Assembly (NCBI GenBank): GCA_951799425.1
Contig: OX637391.1
Span: forward strand, 51,245,069 to 51,309,068
Direction of reading: 5' to 3'
DNA from: Ilex aquifolium
Lineage: Eukaryota; Streptophyta; Magnoliopsida; Aquifoliales; Aquifoliaceae
Length of the DNA: 64,000 nucleotides
The notes beneath the pieces were generated by a model, which searched no databases, had not been told where the DNA came from, and was given only the letters and a program-made list of their open reading frames with translations. This document shows, piece after piece, positions 10,684-22,699 of this stretch. Made by a program: the position numbers and the translations under genes. Within the stretch, counting starts at the first letter, position 1, and each line of letters starts with the position of its first letter.

Positions 10684-13600
10684 TCACTGGCAGACCAATG
10701 ACTTTGCAATCCTTGTTACATTCTCCTCCGTGAAACCGAACTTCTGAAATGTATCCAAATAAGCCCCACTGGCCCCAAAGTCGTCCACCCCAACCAGCAC
10801 ACCACCACCTCCCACATACTCCCTCCAACCAATTGGAGAGCCCGCCTCAACACTCACACGCCTCGAAACACTCGATGGCAATACAAGCTCCTTCTACTCC
10901 CTAGGCTGCCGGTCAAAAAGCCTCCAACACACAAGTGAAACCACCCTCACTCTCCTCCCTTCTTTTCTTAGGGTGTTGGCGCTCCCTTCACAGAGACAAA
11001 GTTCTGATCCAGTACCGATGAGTATCAACTCTGGCAGTTTGTCACCAGAGTTGTCACTTACAATATAGCCTCCCCTTTCAACAGCATCTGCTGATGTTCC
11101 GTCCAAGTTGGCCGCCAACTTTTGCCTCGATAATGCAATAAGACTAGGTACATCTCGGTTTGCAACAGCCACCTTATAGGCTCCAGCAGTTTCATTGCCA
11201 TCAGCTGGTCGGAAAACCAATAAACGTGGCACTGCTCGTAGGCCAGCTAGCTGCTCTACTGGTTGGTGAGTTGGTCCATCTTCTCCTAGACCGATAGAGT
11301 CATGGGTCATAATGTAAATGACTCCAGCATGACTGAGGGCAGACAATCGGATTGAGTTCTTCATGTAGTCGGAGAAAATAAGAAAAGTGGCCGCAAATGG
11401 TATCAAACCGCCTCCATGCAAGGCTATACCATTTGAAATTCCACCCATTGCATGCTCTCGAACTCCATACCTAATGTTGCGTCCCCATGGAGAATCGGGC
11501 CGCTGGAAATCATCACAGCCATGGAGATAGACTTTATTAGAGGTTGCAAGATCTGCACTTCCACCAATCAGCCCTGGTAGCACCTTAACAAGATTGTTCA
11601 GGCATTTCTCAGAATATCCTCTAGTGGCATCTACCGGATCAGATATAGACCACTTCTGTTGAAACATATTTGTTACCAAAATCAGATTGCACATTCTTTG
11701 TGCATATGCATTGAGAATAGTATTAGCAGGAATTTTTTTTTTTTAAAAAAAAAAAAGAGAAAAGAAGGAAAATAAGAGAAAAAATTTAATAAGAAAATAC
11801 TATACCCCCAAGCATCAAGATAGAGGAAACACAAAGGCATATTAAATAACTTCAACAAATGTCACCCAAATTATTTCTTCGAAAATGTAAAGCTTATATT
11901 TGGGAGCACAGTTGGGTAGGGACAATGGAACTCAAGAAATAAATTTTTCCAATTGTTTTCTTGCCTTCAAAAGCCTTCTAATACAGACCACATTTAAGTA
12001 TTTCAAAACTACATAGATGACACACCTAGCAGGTACAATGATCTTGTTAAAACATGTATATTTCACTAATGACATACCGGTAACGAGTTTTCCCAGCCCG
12101 GAAGCATACCACCGTTGAGGAGAACAGAAAATTCTGCAGCTTCTTGGGGATACTTGCTTCGGAAATAGTATAATTTGCAGTGCCACTCCTCCTCCAATGT
12201 TTCTCCATGGTCTGCCTGAACTTGCATTTCCCTGCAGGAGAGTACACAAAAGCTTTATCACCAGAACCTCTTTCAAAATCTAAATCCCAGTTGCAGTAAT
12301 CCATACTCATAGACCATAGGAATGACATGGAATGGCTCTCGATCATTCCAATTAATTTTCTGTCTCATTTGCTTCGTATCATCTTCATCAAAAGTACCAT
12401 GATGGGCTTTGGAGGTTCCCTCCTTTGTTGACAATTTTCCAATACAAGTTTTCACCTGGAAAATATGAAGTGACAATATGAGTTGTCATAATGGGACAGA
12501 TAACAATACGATTCATCCAAAACCAGAGCACTCAAGTCCCCAAAAGACATTGCTTTAAGGGGACAAGATAGCAATGCCTTTTGGATGTAAAGGAACTGGA
12601 AGAACAGGAAAAGAATAGCTACCAGTGGTGATTACAACCTAAAATTGTTGTTTGAGTTCGACCCACATACCCTGATGAAGGTTGGTTTCTCGGTCTCACT
12701 AAAAGCAGAAAGAAGTGCATTTTTAAAGGATCTCATGTTGCTATATGGGTCATCCACTGTCACTGTATTCCAACCAAGAGCTGCAAATCGTGCAGATATA
12801 TCTTCAGAGAATACCAGGTTGGTGGAACCATCAATGGTATTGTGGTTATCATCATAAATTAGTGTAAGCTTGTTGAGCTTCCAATGTGCAGCCAAAGATG
12901 CAGCTTCATGTGATATGCCCTCCATGGCACAACCATCACCCATGATACAATATCTAAGAACAACGAATAAGTAACCGTTGAAGGCTGAACTTATACATTA
13001 TATTCATAATTGGAGAGAACTAGTTGGTCCACTTACGTCCGGTGATCAACAATGGTGACATCAGGTTTATTAAATCTGGCAGCTAAGTGAGCTTCTGCTA
13101 GGGCAAGACCAACAGCATTGGCTACCCCTTGTCCAAGTGGACCTGGTGTTATACGAAAAAACAGTTGATGAGTATATGAGCTGGGTAGAATTCATTACAT
13201 CGATATACCAGATAGAAAGGAGAAACGAACTTGATTATTTGAAATGAAAATACTGGCTCCTATTTTGATGGCAGAGATTTGACTTGTAAAAAAGCCTCTG
13301 CATTCAACTACCCTGTCCCGGGATTCCTAGGTACTCAGTTGTCATCTATTATAGTATTACTATAATTAGATCCATATAATATATCTTCCTTAGTGGAATA
13401 TCATACAATGGTTAGTTTGTGCTTAGTGATATATATTTCACACCGATAGCTATAAAACAAATAAAACTAATCCTCTGATATAGTTTATCCACCTTATTCA
13501 AGCAAGTTCCCTAGGACACACTGAAAAAACTGTACCTGTTGTGACTTCAATTCCATCTGTGACTATGTTCTCGGGGTGACCTGGGGTCCGACTACCAAGC

Positions 13601-15209
13601 TTGCACAAGCGTTTGAGGTCTTCAATCTGGATGGAAAAATACTTATATAATTTAACCGACAGTCTTGCCAACACTTACTAATCCAATCATATCAGTATGG
13701 ACAAATAGACATGCCAATTGCTTTAATTTAGAAGAAACGGCCCTCTCAATAATACACATGTTCTGTTATTTGTAGATTACTAAGATGCACGTAATTGTCA
13801 AGTCTTCCTTGTATATGACAGCTTATGGGTGTGGAATACATATTCAAGAGAATGGCACATTCAGATACTAGCATAAAACTTGATTGATTTGAGAGAACAA
13901 CAGGTCATGCACTCTAACGTCAGGCGCTGCAGGTTCGCAGAGGAATTGGAAGATTTAGGAACAATGGTGACAGGTCTTAAACAAATTTTCAATTCCTCTG
14001 GATAAATGTCTTTGAAACATGGTTATTAATCTGCTTTCATTCTATTTACAGAATGGAAATCTGGCCATAATGAAGCAGAAACTCTAATTGAAACTTGGGA
14101 GGTACATGTGTGGCGGATTTGTGTTTTTGTTATCAGTCTATTGTGGCCTTTGTCAAACTCACACAAGAGAGACAGATTAGTTTTCCAATACTTGTGTTCT
14201 GTATAATGCCATACATGATCGAGTCTATCACTAACTTTTACAACATATTTCTCTCAGGCCTACTCTCCTTTATTTATTGTGTACCTTAAAGTTGCAATTC
14301 TTATCTCTGTCAATCGATAGTGTCTTAGATTGAAATTAGAATTGGAAAACGTACAACATGACATGATCATAAAGAGTAACTACCAATAAGTACATTCATA
14401 CATGTCAGTTCCAAAGGGAAACATTTTTCATAATTGAAGTTTACTTTGTAATAATCAAAACCCAGAAATTTGAAACTGTATCAATTTCATCCCTCAAATG
14501 TTTAAGCAGTTCACTTATAAACTTCTTTCTTGAAACATACAGAATAGATCAAATTATACCAATTATAAACTGACATGTCTAATGCTCCATTAGGTGTTTG
14601 AACATATGCTTCACAGGTAAGAATTTTTAGGGTGAGTCTTGAATTTAATTCTCTGTAAAATTTTACCTGAACCGATTGAAACCCAGCAAGATGAAGGCAA
14701 ACATACTGAAGCAAACACCCATGCCCTGCGCTCAAAACGAATCTGTCTCTGTTGAACCACTTGGGATTTCTCGGATTGTACCTCATGACATGACGGTATA
14801 AGAAATACCCAATTTCAGCCATCCCAAGCGCCATTCCTGGGTGCCCAGCTTTCGAATTCTGCACCGCGTCAACAATGAGCATCCTGACATTGTCGACGCA
14901 CCGTTTATCGACCAAATCTTGGAATTTTTCATTTTCTTGATCATCATTTTCCCAGTTCTGAGAGGATGGTTCAAATGGGAATGCTCTTTTGAATTCGTCT
15001 TGCCATGCGAGCTTGTACTCTTTGGAGAGAGTATCAGAGGGTTTGTTTGGGTATTGAGCGGTAGTGTTGGCTCTGAGGCTGTTTGTGCAGGGGAGGGAAG
15101 TGAAGATTAGTCTGTTGTTGTTGGTCCAGCCATTTCTGTTGTTTTGTGTTGTGGGTTTGCTGGGAAGGAGAGGGGGGCAGGGATGGAAGAGAAGGGTGGA
15201 GAGTGCCAT
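10684..15209 (-). CDS. transketolase, chloroplast-type, with an in-frame stop near the C-terminus
   Basis: Transketolase (EC 2.2.1.1) moves two-carbon ketol units between sugar phosphates, using thiamine diphosphate and Mg2+, in the Calvin cycle and pentose phosphate pathway. Seven coding exons with GT-AG introns keep frame: 14667-15209, 13536-13626, 13037-13142, 12671-12953, 12307-12455, 12078-12231, and 11655 downward. Residues 1 to about 60 are Ser/Thr-rich and look like a plastid transit peptide. Visible motifs are SAGHG (160-164), GPLGQG, the cofactor motif GDGCAMEG (252-259) with its later NH residues, the catalytic VREH (Glu509), and [17 protein letters not shown]. The frame meets TAG at 10894-10896 after 695 residues. 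The same frame then continues 69 well-conserved codons ([20 protein letters not shown]) to a natural stop at 10684; without the TAG the product would be 765 residues. The stop lies where relatives have Tyr. This is either a young null allele or a sequence error. The sequence is diverged from the usual leaf enzyme, so it is probably a second paralogue. Confidence 0.9.
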
Positions 15210-15220
15210 ACTGGGTGACT

Positions 15221-15224
<4 letters not shown>

Positions 15225-15272
<48 letters not shown>

Positions 15273-15273
15273 G
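15225..15273. repeat. compound (TG)n(AG)n microsatellite in the transketolase 5' leader
   Basis: It starts 16 bases upstream of the transketolase ATG. On the coding strand it reads (CT)n then (CA)n, as in many plant 5' leaders. Length variation here could affect expression; that is inference. Confidence 0.9.
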
Positions 15274-16990
15274 CTTTGAGATGTCTACGTATTAGGGGAT
15301 GCTGGACTGGTGAAACTGATGGGCTATTGGGGTGGTTATGGTGGCAAGTGTAGGGTACTGCTGGATTTAAAGTATACGTAGTAGAGAAGATCAAGTTTGA
15401 CCATGGAAGATTTGAGGTACACGTAGAAGGCATGCAGGGCATAGCTTAGCAGGGAGTGACATGTAGCGGCCATTGCCGTAACAGCTCAACTTCCACTTTT
15501 GCAAGCCCCTGTTTTTAATTTTTTCTTTTTCGTAATGTTATTAAAAACCTAAAAATTTAACTTCAAATTCTTAATTTAGTAGCGTTGGGAGGTTAGAAAT
15601 TAGGAATGACTATGGATCAACAAAAAATGAGTATTCGTTCAAATTTGTCTTATTTGGATCAGAGATAGAACATACTTATTAGAAGATTGACGTATACAAA
15701 AATTCATTCTTAACTCGTGCGAAAATGAACTAAAATTCATTTTCGTGTCCGTCATGTCTTGTCTCGATAAACCCGTGATATATATATATATATATATATA
15801 CAAACCCCAGTCACCATCCCACTCACACACACTCTTTTCTTTACTAAAAAAAACACTTTACTTTCTTCTTTATTTTTATCCATTTATTATATAATGGGGT
15901 TTTTTCCATTTGGGTGGTTTTATGATTTTTTTTCCAATTTTTTTCTTAAAATCATAGAAATTAATTATTATGAACGGTGATCAAAATTTTTCCCGCTAAC
16001 GGGGGTGGACGGATATTTTTGAAGTGGGTACGAGAGTGGAGATTACTCCCCCCATCACCGCCTCCGTCCATTGCCATTCTTATTGGGAATGTAGTAATTC
16101 AACACTTAATATACACGTCTAGAACTTATAAGCTTAAAGTCTACGATAATAAATCCATATGTAATATATTAAGACACTCATTTTTCTATTGGTCTAATAT
16201 GAAATTCTCGCACATAAATAATATATATAGTACTTAATATAGTAGAACTTAAAGCATTCTCATAATGGTTGCACTTTTGTGGAGATTATTCAAAGGCCTA
16301 ATTTTGGGTGGTAATGACACGTAAGAGGTTGACTTTCAACTAATTTTTTTCAAGTAAATTATCAAAATAGTCCCCAAATTTTATCTTAAATTTCAATTCA
16401 GTTTTAAAAACTATGTTTTGTATCTATTAAAGCTTCCAACTTCTAAATTTGCTTAAGTTTGGATATTCTTCGGTTTGAGTCATTTTATAGTAACCAAATG
16501 GAAGAACATCTTAGAGGAAACATAAGAAATCTCAAATACCCAATATGGTATTTTGGGAGCTAACTATGCCCTACACACACACCCAACCCACATAATGGTG
16601 AGACCAATACAGAGTTCGATTCTTGATACTCAAGAAAGTTGGTATGCATGGTCAGGACATATAACTTTCAGTTCAAATCTGAGAAAAAATATGTCATTAT
16701 GCAATTATCTCGTCAATTTGGTTTTTAAAATTTAAATTCATGTTATTTTAGTCCCTAATTAGTTAGTTCATTAAATTTTTTGATAGAAGTAACTACGTGT
16801 CATGCTATCAGATAGTATCACGTGATCAACAAGTAATTTCGTCAAAAACTTAACTTTCTATCTGTGTAGAGACTATTTAAACAGAAATTGAATACTTTAG
16901 GGATAAAATTGATAGACAAAACCAATAAAACATCATTAAAAACATTAAATGACATTTTTCAGATACAAACATAGCAAATGAGAGTATGGA
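15274..16990. other. transketolase upstream region and intergenic DNA
   Basis: Upstream of transketolase, with no convincing TATA box or gene. It holds a (TA)n run at 15778-15800. A pair of diffuse low-complexity blocks at about 16,360-16,460 and 16,700-16,930 reads in inverse sense (TTTAGTCCCTAATTAG-like against AATACTTTAGGGATAAAATT). This is probably a decayed MITE whose ends I could not fix. Confidence 0.4.
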
Positions 16991-17046
16991 AACTTAAAAA
17001 ATAACAAGAAATGGAATGTCCAAGTACAGTTATAAAAACATTCCAA

Positions 17047-20000
17047 TTAACGTAGAGGAAGAGGAGCACCATTCCACTCCTTCAAACAATCCAGCAATGG
17101 ATCAATCAACTTCCCAGCACACATTGCCGAGAACACCTTATCAAACTCTTCTCCAGGCGATTGGACCTTCTCACCGGTCAGAAAACTAGCCCCCAACTCT
17201 TCCCTCACGAGCTTGTACAATGGGTACGACCTGCACTCCTTGATCCTATTGGGAATGGCTGGCTTGCCACTCTCAAGATCACATCGAGCACTCTCGATTT
17301 CTTTGGGCAAAATGGCCTTTAGTTCATCCTCAAACGTACCGATCTTTTGGAAAATTGAAGTGCTCGGGTTCTTCTCTGTTTCAGCATTGATCAGCGCGTG
17401 CTCTACTAGGACTTGTCTTAGTTTTTGCATCAATGGGTATGTAGCACTGCAAGGGTCGTCGACATAGGCAAAGACGTGTTCCCTATCCACGACTTTGAGC
17501 AAGTCTTTCTCGCAAAATCTGGATGGGTGAAGCTCACCGTTGTTACCCATGGTCAGGACTTTCTTGGCCACTTGGCTAACCGTGTTCTTCACTGACGCCT
17601 TTAAATTTTCCTCCAAGTGCCTCAAGTCAATGGCTTGGCACAAAGCAACCAAGAAAGTGGTAGACATGAGCTTCAATATGTCCACCGCCTCGGCTGTTTT
17701 CCTCGAAGAAATTAAGCCCAATGAGTTCACATCTTGGTTATGTTGCTCTGCACTTTGCACGTGGTTCGTCACAGGATTGGCTAGAAATTGGAGCTCGGAG
17801 CAGTATGCTGCCATTGCGATTTCAGCACCTTTGAACCCATAATCCAAGCTCGGGTTACGTCCCCCGGATAAATTTGAAGGCAATCCATTGTTGTAATAGT
17901 CATTGACAAGCTCAGAAAGTTGTGCAAACATGAGTTTTCCAATTGAAGCAATGGCTAGACGGGTATTGTCCATTGACACACCAATTGGGGTGCCTTGGAA
18001 ATTTCCTCCATGCAAGGCCTTATTCCTCGAAACATCGATCAACGGGTTGTCATTCACAGAATTTATCTCTCTTTCGATGGATTTGGTCGATGCTCGGATG
18101 ACCTCGATCTGCGGACCTAGCCATTGGGGCGAAGTTCGGAGGGCGTAGCGGTCTTGTTTAGGCTTCTGCAAGGGGTCCATTTCATGTAACTTCTGAGCTT
18201 CTTTAACATAGGAACTTCCATCCAAAATGTGTTCCATTATAGCTGCAGCCTCAATTTGACCCGGATGATGCTTCAATTTATGGGTCAAATGGTCCGTAAA
18301 TTCGGGCTTTCCCTGCATGACTTCGGCAAAAAGGGCCGATAAAACTTCCGAGAGGATGGCAAGAATGTTGGCCTCAAAAAGAACCATAGAAGCCAAGCCA
18401 GAACCAACAGCAGTGCCATTCACTAGTGCAAGGCCTTCTTTGGGCTGCAACTCAAAAAACCCAGTATCGATACCAGCCCGATGGAAGGCCTCAGCAGCAT
18501 CAAGCGATTCTCCATTAGGCCCAACTGCCTTGGAGTTGGGCCTACCTGTTAGAAGCCCAGCAATGTAGGATAAAGGGACCAAGTCACCGGAGGCGGAGAT
18601 CGTTCCGCGGAGGGGCAAGCATGGGGTGATGTTGTGGTTAAGCAACTTGGTAATGGCTTCTAAGATCTCAAATCTAATGCCGGAGTATCCTTGAAGGAGG
18701 GTGTTGATCCTCACCAGCATGGAGGCCCTGGAGGCCGAGTGAGGCAGCGTGTGGCTCGATTCCGTCCCGTTGCCGAAGATTCCGGCGTTCAAGAATCTGG
18801 GGCAGCAAAATTTCATGAACAAGGTAAGAACAATTATTTTACATATCAAATCATATGATACATATCAGTACAAGACATATCCAATTTTACTCTTGATTTC
18901 TTCTTGTTTCAACCGAATGTTGTTTTTTTTTTTTTTTTTTTGGTACATCGGAAAGTTAAAACAAGAAAAACTAGACAGTTCCTAGAAAAAAGTCACACTA
19001 GCCATATCTGCTAACAAAAAATCGCCAGCTGGGGAGGTGGAGCATCAAGCTCAACAAAATGATCCAGCTGTTGGACTCCAAGTTATCCAAAACATCAGCA
19101 CACTGATTGCCTTCTTTGAGAGTATGAACCGAATGTTGTTGGCCCCTAAGTATTGGACCGTTTTGTTGCCAACTAAGGTATTAATGGGGTGTGTTCACTT
19201 CTTCTGTCCACTTGCTGCCCAAATTTAGACCTGTTGGTGGGAAGATTTAAAACCTATTTGATTTGCTATCATTTATTAGCCCACATAATCATCAGCGACC
19301 AAGGATTAATTTATGAATCTCACTCTGACTCCTAAAAATAGAAATCGGTGAATATATCTCTATATTTTGAACTCCGAGCTTTAGTATTGAACAGAGTGTT
19401 GAGAAATTTTGGAAAAAAACCCAATAGTTTTTTAAATAACACATTACAAGATGATTGTATAGAGACAAGTAATCTTTACTTGTTTTTTGCAAATGTCCTT
19501 CCTTCCATGTTTTCTTCTACCAAGACAAGTTTGAAATCCTGGCCTCCAGTGTTGAACACAGTTTTTGTAATGTTCTTACTTACCCACTTTTCTTCTACCA
19601 AACAATAACATTAAACCATTTATGTATATTAGATTTTTAAATCAAAAAAATGTGTGTACGGACCATTCACGCTGAGACAAGGTATTCATGAGGGATAAAT
19701 CTTTCATGGTTTGACCTAAAAGGGTTACCAAAATACGAACTCATAATGTCTGAAGAATTTACAGCTCGTTTTTGTTATCACTTGAACTATCATTTATGAT
19801 TACCCTCTTACATTTTGGAAGATAGCAAATCTCCGTATTTGTTTAATTAAATAATATCAATATTCAAATTTTTGTTTTCCTGGGTTATACTTATGTTCTC
19901 TGTATCCATCGAGATTCGACCGTTTTAAAACATTTATGCTCCGTTTGGTAGGAATGATGGAAAGTAGGAGGGATACACTTTCTATCCTTCAAGGAAGGAA

Positions 20001-21947
20001 AATAGGAATGATACACTTTCCTTCCTTTGTGTTTGGTTGGATGGATGGAAAATAAAAATGACTATTTTTTTTTTTTTTTTTGTTGGCTAAGATTATGGTT
20101 GACAATCGAGTCGAGTAGTGTCGTGTCAAATTCGTGTTTAGTCATTACGGGTTTATGCCAAACATTACTCAAACCTAACTCAACTCATTTAACTAATTGT
20201 GTCGTGTCGAGTTACGAGTTGACATGTTTATTTTTATTTTTTATTTTTAAATTTATTTAAAAAATATATATATATAAATACATATTTTATCATTGTATTT
20301 TAATATGAAATTAATGTATATATAATATATGTATATATTATAAGATATATAGACAAATAAGATACATCTCAACACAAATAATTAACTTTTCATCCACTTT
20401 CTTTCCGATTTTGGAGGGATTACTTTTAGTGAGTTTGAAGGAAAGTTAATCCATCAATTTTTCCATCATTCCTACTTTCCTTCCTTACCAAACATGATGT
20501 TTTATCTATCTTTCCTACTTTTTATCATTCTAATTTTTCATCATTCCATTTTTTCATCGTACCAATCGGATAGTAGTTTTTAGTTGTGTACTACTTGAAC
20601 AATTAAAACAAAGCCACTTCTTTAGAATAGTATATTCAAAGTTGAGATGCCCTTGTCAGAGGTGGAACTTTATCCCATGGTCCTTATTAAATGAAACAAA
20701 TAAGACCCTAGTCGTCATAAATATTTTACCCCCGATGATTTGTCATTGATCAAATTGAAGAGAAAATTAATTGATATATGCATAAATTAACCTAAACACC
20801 CCTAACCGGTAAACAAAAAAAAAACATTCAACCTCAGAAAATTTCACAATTGTCTTAAGCCTATGTTATTTTCAACCTGTCTTGTCTGTGTGCTTTCAAC
20901 CTATTAATGGATATATGTATACATATAGAATCTATATAATTGCTGGGAAGATTTATTGCTAGCTAATCATATTATTTATCACTTTTTTCTACAGAGGTAC
21001 TCATACTTTTAGCCGAGGTCAAAATAAGACTCTTGGTAAGAATTGGGAAATAAAATATTGGTGATTTTAGGGGATCACATTGAAAATATGCAAAACTATA
21101 AGGGGTGAACTTAATTTTTTTTTTTTTTTATCTAAAACACTAAAAAAAATATAATTATAAAAATTTTAAGGGAGACGATGGCCCACTTTGGTCATAACGT
21201 GGCATCACCATTGGTCTTTGACTCCAACCCTTACTTTATTATTAATGCATTTCAATGCGTTTTTTTACTTTATTATTTTTTTAATTAATAATTTTATATT
21301 TTCTACTTCAAAATCAAATGTCGGAATCATTTTTCAGCACAATATCACGAAAGTCTCATTAACCTAACCCTATAGACTAACATGTATATAATGTATTTGA
21401 AATAGCCACCTACCCCCCCTTTTGTTTTATGTGTAATTCACCTACCACTCCACTTGAATAAATCCAAATCAATATAAAAAAGTCTAAGCCAACTCACATC
21501 AAGACAACCATAATATTATGACATTAGCTAAATATTTAATGAATTAATTAAAATTTACCTGATAAGCTCCTTCTGCAGAGCTCCACCTTGTTTGGTCCTC
21601 CTATGAGAAGTTGCACCAAAACCAGTGGTGACACCATAGCTATCAGTCCCTTTGTTCATGCTCTCCATCACCCAGTCACTGCTGGCCTTCACTCCGGCCC
21701 TCGCCGCCTCCGACAGCTCCACCTTCACCTCCGTGTCACGCATAGCTATAGCCGCCACCTGAGCTATTGTCAGTGTCTCGCCGCCTAGCCGGACCACCAC
21801 CTTCCGGTAGTCATCCACCATGCGCTTGACTTCATCTAAATGACTACCCTTTAGTGACTCTGCAGCCATAACCCAATTCAATGGGTCTTGGACACAAAGT
21901 CCTTCCATGATTCCATGGCCATTATTGCTTCCATTAGAGCATTCCAT
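17047..21947 (-). CDS. PAL: phenylalanine ammonia-lyase
   Basis: PAL (EC 4.3.1.24) deaminates L-phenylalanine to trans-cinnamate, the entry step to lignin, flavonoids and other phenylpropanoids; it works as a cytosolic tetramer. Exon 1 is 21559-21947 and exon 2 is 17047-18796. They join within the Arg130 codon (AG|A), the conserved plant PAL intron site. The spliced frame is 712 residues, a normal length. Visible features are the SYGVTTGFG loop with catalytic Tyr104, the Ala198-Ser199-Gly200 triad that forms the MIO prosthetic group inside [17 protein letters not shown], and Phe131-Leu132 at the substrate-selecting position, where grass Phe/Tyr lyases carry His. No break was seen. The start is the first ATG, preceded by a CT-rich leader. 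The 2.76-kb intron holds a LINE fragment and a Tourist-like MITE. Which PAL paralogue this is cannot be told. Confidence 0.97.
18925..19126 (-). mobile_element. 5'-truncated LINE insertion in the PAL intron
   Basis: On the minus strand, an RNase H-like end ([14 protein letters not shown]) is followed by a 3' tail and a poly-A tract (poly-T on plus, 18925-18941). Identical 14-bp copies of AACCGAATGTTGTT flank it at 18911-18924 and 19127-19140. A plant L1-type RNase H, a poly-A tail, severe 5' truncation to about 200 bp and a long target duplication are all hallmarks of LINE insertion. The perfect duplication suggests a fairly recent event. The RNase H remnant is diverged from the usual 'NxxADxLAN' pattern. 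Confidence 0.8.
19640..19760 (-). mobile_element. SINE-like repeat copy (MITE-free)
   Basis: Reverse-strand relative of 5165-5450. It carries CATTCACGCTGAGACAAGG, then TATTCATGAGGGATAAATC, then a B-box-like TACGAACTCATAATGTC. It lacks the hAT MITE and so serves as a related empty site. It lies in the PAL intron. Confidence 0.4.
19937..20573. mobile_element. Tourist-like MITE in the PAL intron, with nested insertion
   Basis: The left end is TGCTCCGTTTGGTAGGAATG and the right end is the inverse of a diverged CTATCCGATTGGTACGATG. Its interior (GGAAAGTAGGAGGGATACAC, AACATGATGTTTTATCTATC) matches the element at 47,666-48,149. A further TIR-like block at about 20,097-20,230, with inverted GTTGACAATCGAGTCGAG and CGAGTTACGAGTTGACAT, looks nested. 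No coding region. Confidence 0.6.
20574..21558. other. remainder of the PAL intron
   Basis: AT-rich intron sequence with no recognised element. The donor is at 21558-21557 on the minus strand, GTAAAT. Confidence 0.6.
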
Positions 21948-22041
21948 TATTCACTCGGTCGAAAAGAAGAACCCAGAAAGAGATTGCCAATATAGGATAT
22001 GGGTATCCCCAGATGAGAAAAAATGTGTTAAAACTTACTAA

Positions 22042-22051
22042 CTTTTATATA
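22042..22051 (-). promoter_or_regulatory. PAL TATA-box candidate, proximal
   Basis: The minus strand reads TATATAAAAG, 95-104 bases before the PAL ATG. The motif is strong, but it lies downstream of the CT-rich tract (22,180-22,230) that looks like 5' leader, so the distal box may be the one used. Confidence 0.4.
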
Positions 22052-22279
22052 AATTGAGGACGGGTTTTTCCAGGTAGTTCACCTTCGTTGGATCACGACC
22101 CTTGTACAGAAATATATACGACTGTATATCTAGAATAGGAAAGTAATGAGAACGAAATCTAATCAAGCTTTGATGAAGAGGAAGAGAGATAATGGGAGGA
22201 GAAGGAGGAGGGGGTAGGAAATTGCAAGCTTTTGGGGGCTAAAGCTGAATTTCCTGAGTTTGTTCAGCAACATTGGTGG

Positions 22280-22288
22280 TTTAAATAG
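22280..22288 (-). promoter_or_regulatory. PAL TATA-box candidate, distal
   Basis: The minus strand reads TATTTAAAC. Use of this box would give a CT-rich leader of about 300 nt and put the G-boxes 60-110 bp upstream of it, a normal plant promoter spacing. Confidence 0.45.
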
Positions 22289-22344
22289 AGGTCTATTGTC
22301 AATTGAGAGTTGGGTGGGAAGGGCGATGTGTTAGTTGAAATCTG

Positions 22345-22350
22345 CACGTG
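22345..22350. promoter_or_regulatory. G-box (CACGTG) in the PAL promoter
   Basis: A perfect palindromic CACGTG followed by GCC. G-boxes bind bZIP and bHLH factors and are common in light- and stress-responsive PAL promoters. Confidence 0.5.
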
Positions 22351-22389
22351 GCCGTTGGATGGTCAAGTAGACTGACGGTTGTGATATTG

Positions 22390-22397
22390 CCACGTGG
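22390..22397. promoter_or_regulatory. second G-box (CCACGTGG) in the PAL promoter
   Basis: A perfect 8-bp palindrome 40 bp upstream of the first G-box. A closely spaced pair strengthens the case for real regulatory sites. Confidence 0.5.
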
Positions 22398-22657
22398 ATG
22401 AATTTGGGATTGGTGTAGTGGAGGGCCTAAATGTGGGGAATTCTTTTGAAATAATATTATTTAGGCTTAATTTAAAATTTTAATTAAGAATATAATTAAT
22501 CATCAGATTAATTATAAATTTCGAAATTAAGCATAGCTTATTTTCAAATCAAAAGTTTTTAATTAATTTAATTCCGAGATTAAATTTCAATCCAAATAAC
22601 ATTTTTATTATTTATTTACTTGTCCAAGGAATAAAACTCATAAAAGGTTGTGGGTGA

Positions 22658-22664
22658 GGTTGGT
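22658..22664 (-). promoter_or_regulatory. AC-II element (ACCAACC) upstream of PAL
   Basis: The minus strand reads CCACCAACCTCACC. AC elements bind R2R3-MYB factors that coordinate lignin and phenylpropanoid genes. It is about 370 bp above the distal TATA candidate, in a CCCACC-rich tract. Confidence 0.45.
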
Positions 22665-22699
22665 GGGTGGGAGGGAGGGAGGAGCCGAAAGCACAACGT

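Noticed and set aside
16560-16700. B-box-like GAGTTCGATTCTTGA, possible tRNA or SINE
   Set aside because: No A box at the right distance, no cloverleaf arms and no second copy in the window.
10684-21947. Transketolase-PAL metabolic gene cluster
   Set aside because: Two neighbouring housekeeping-type genes, with no third pathway gene or shared promoter; adjacency alone is weak.
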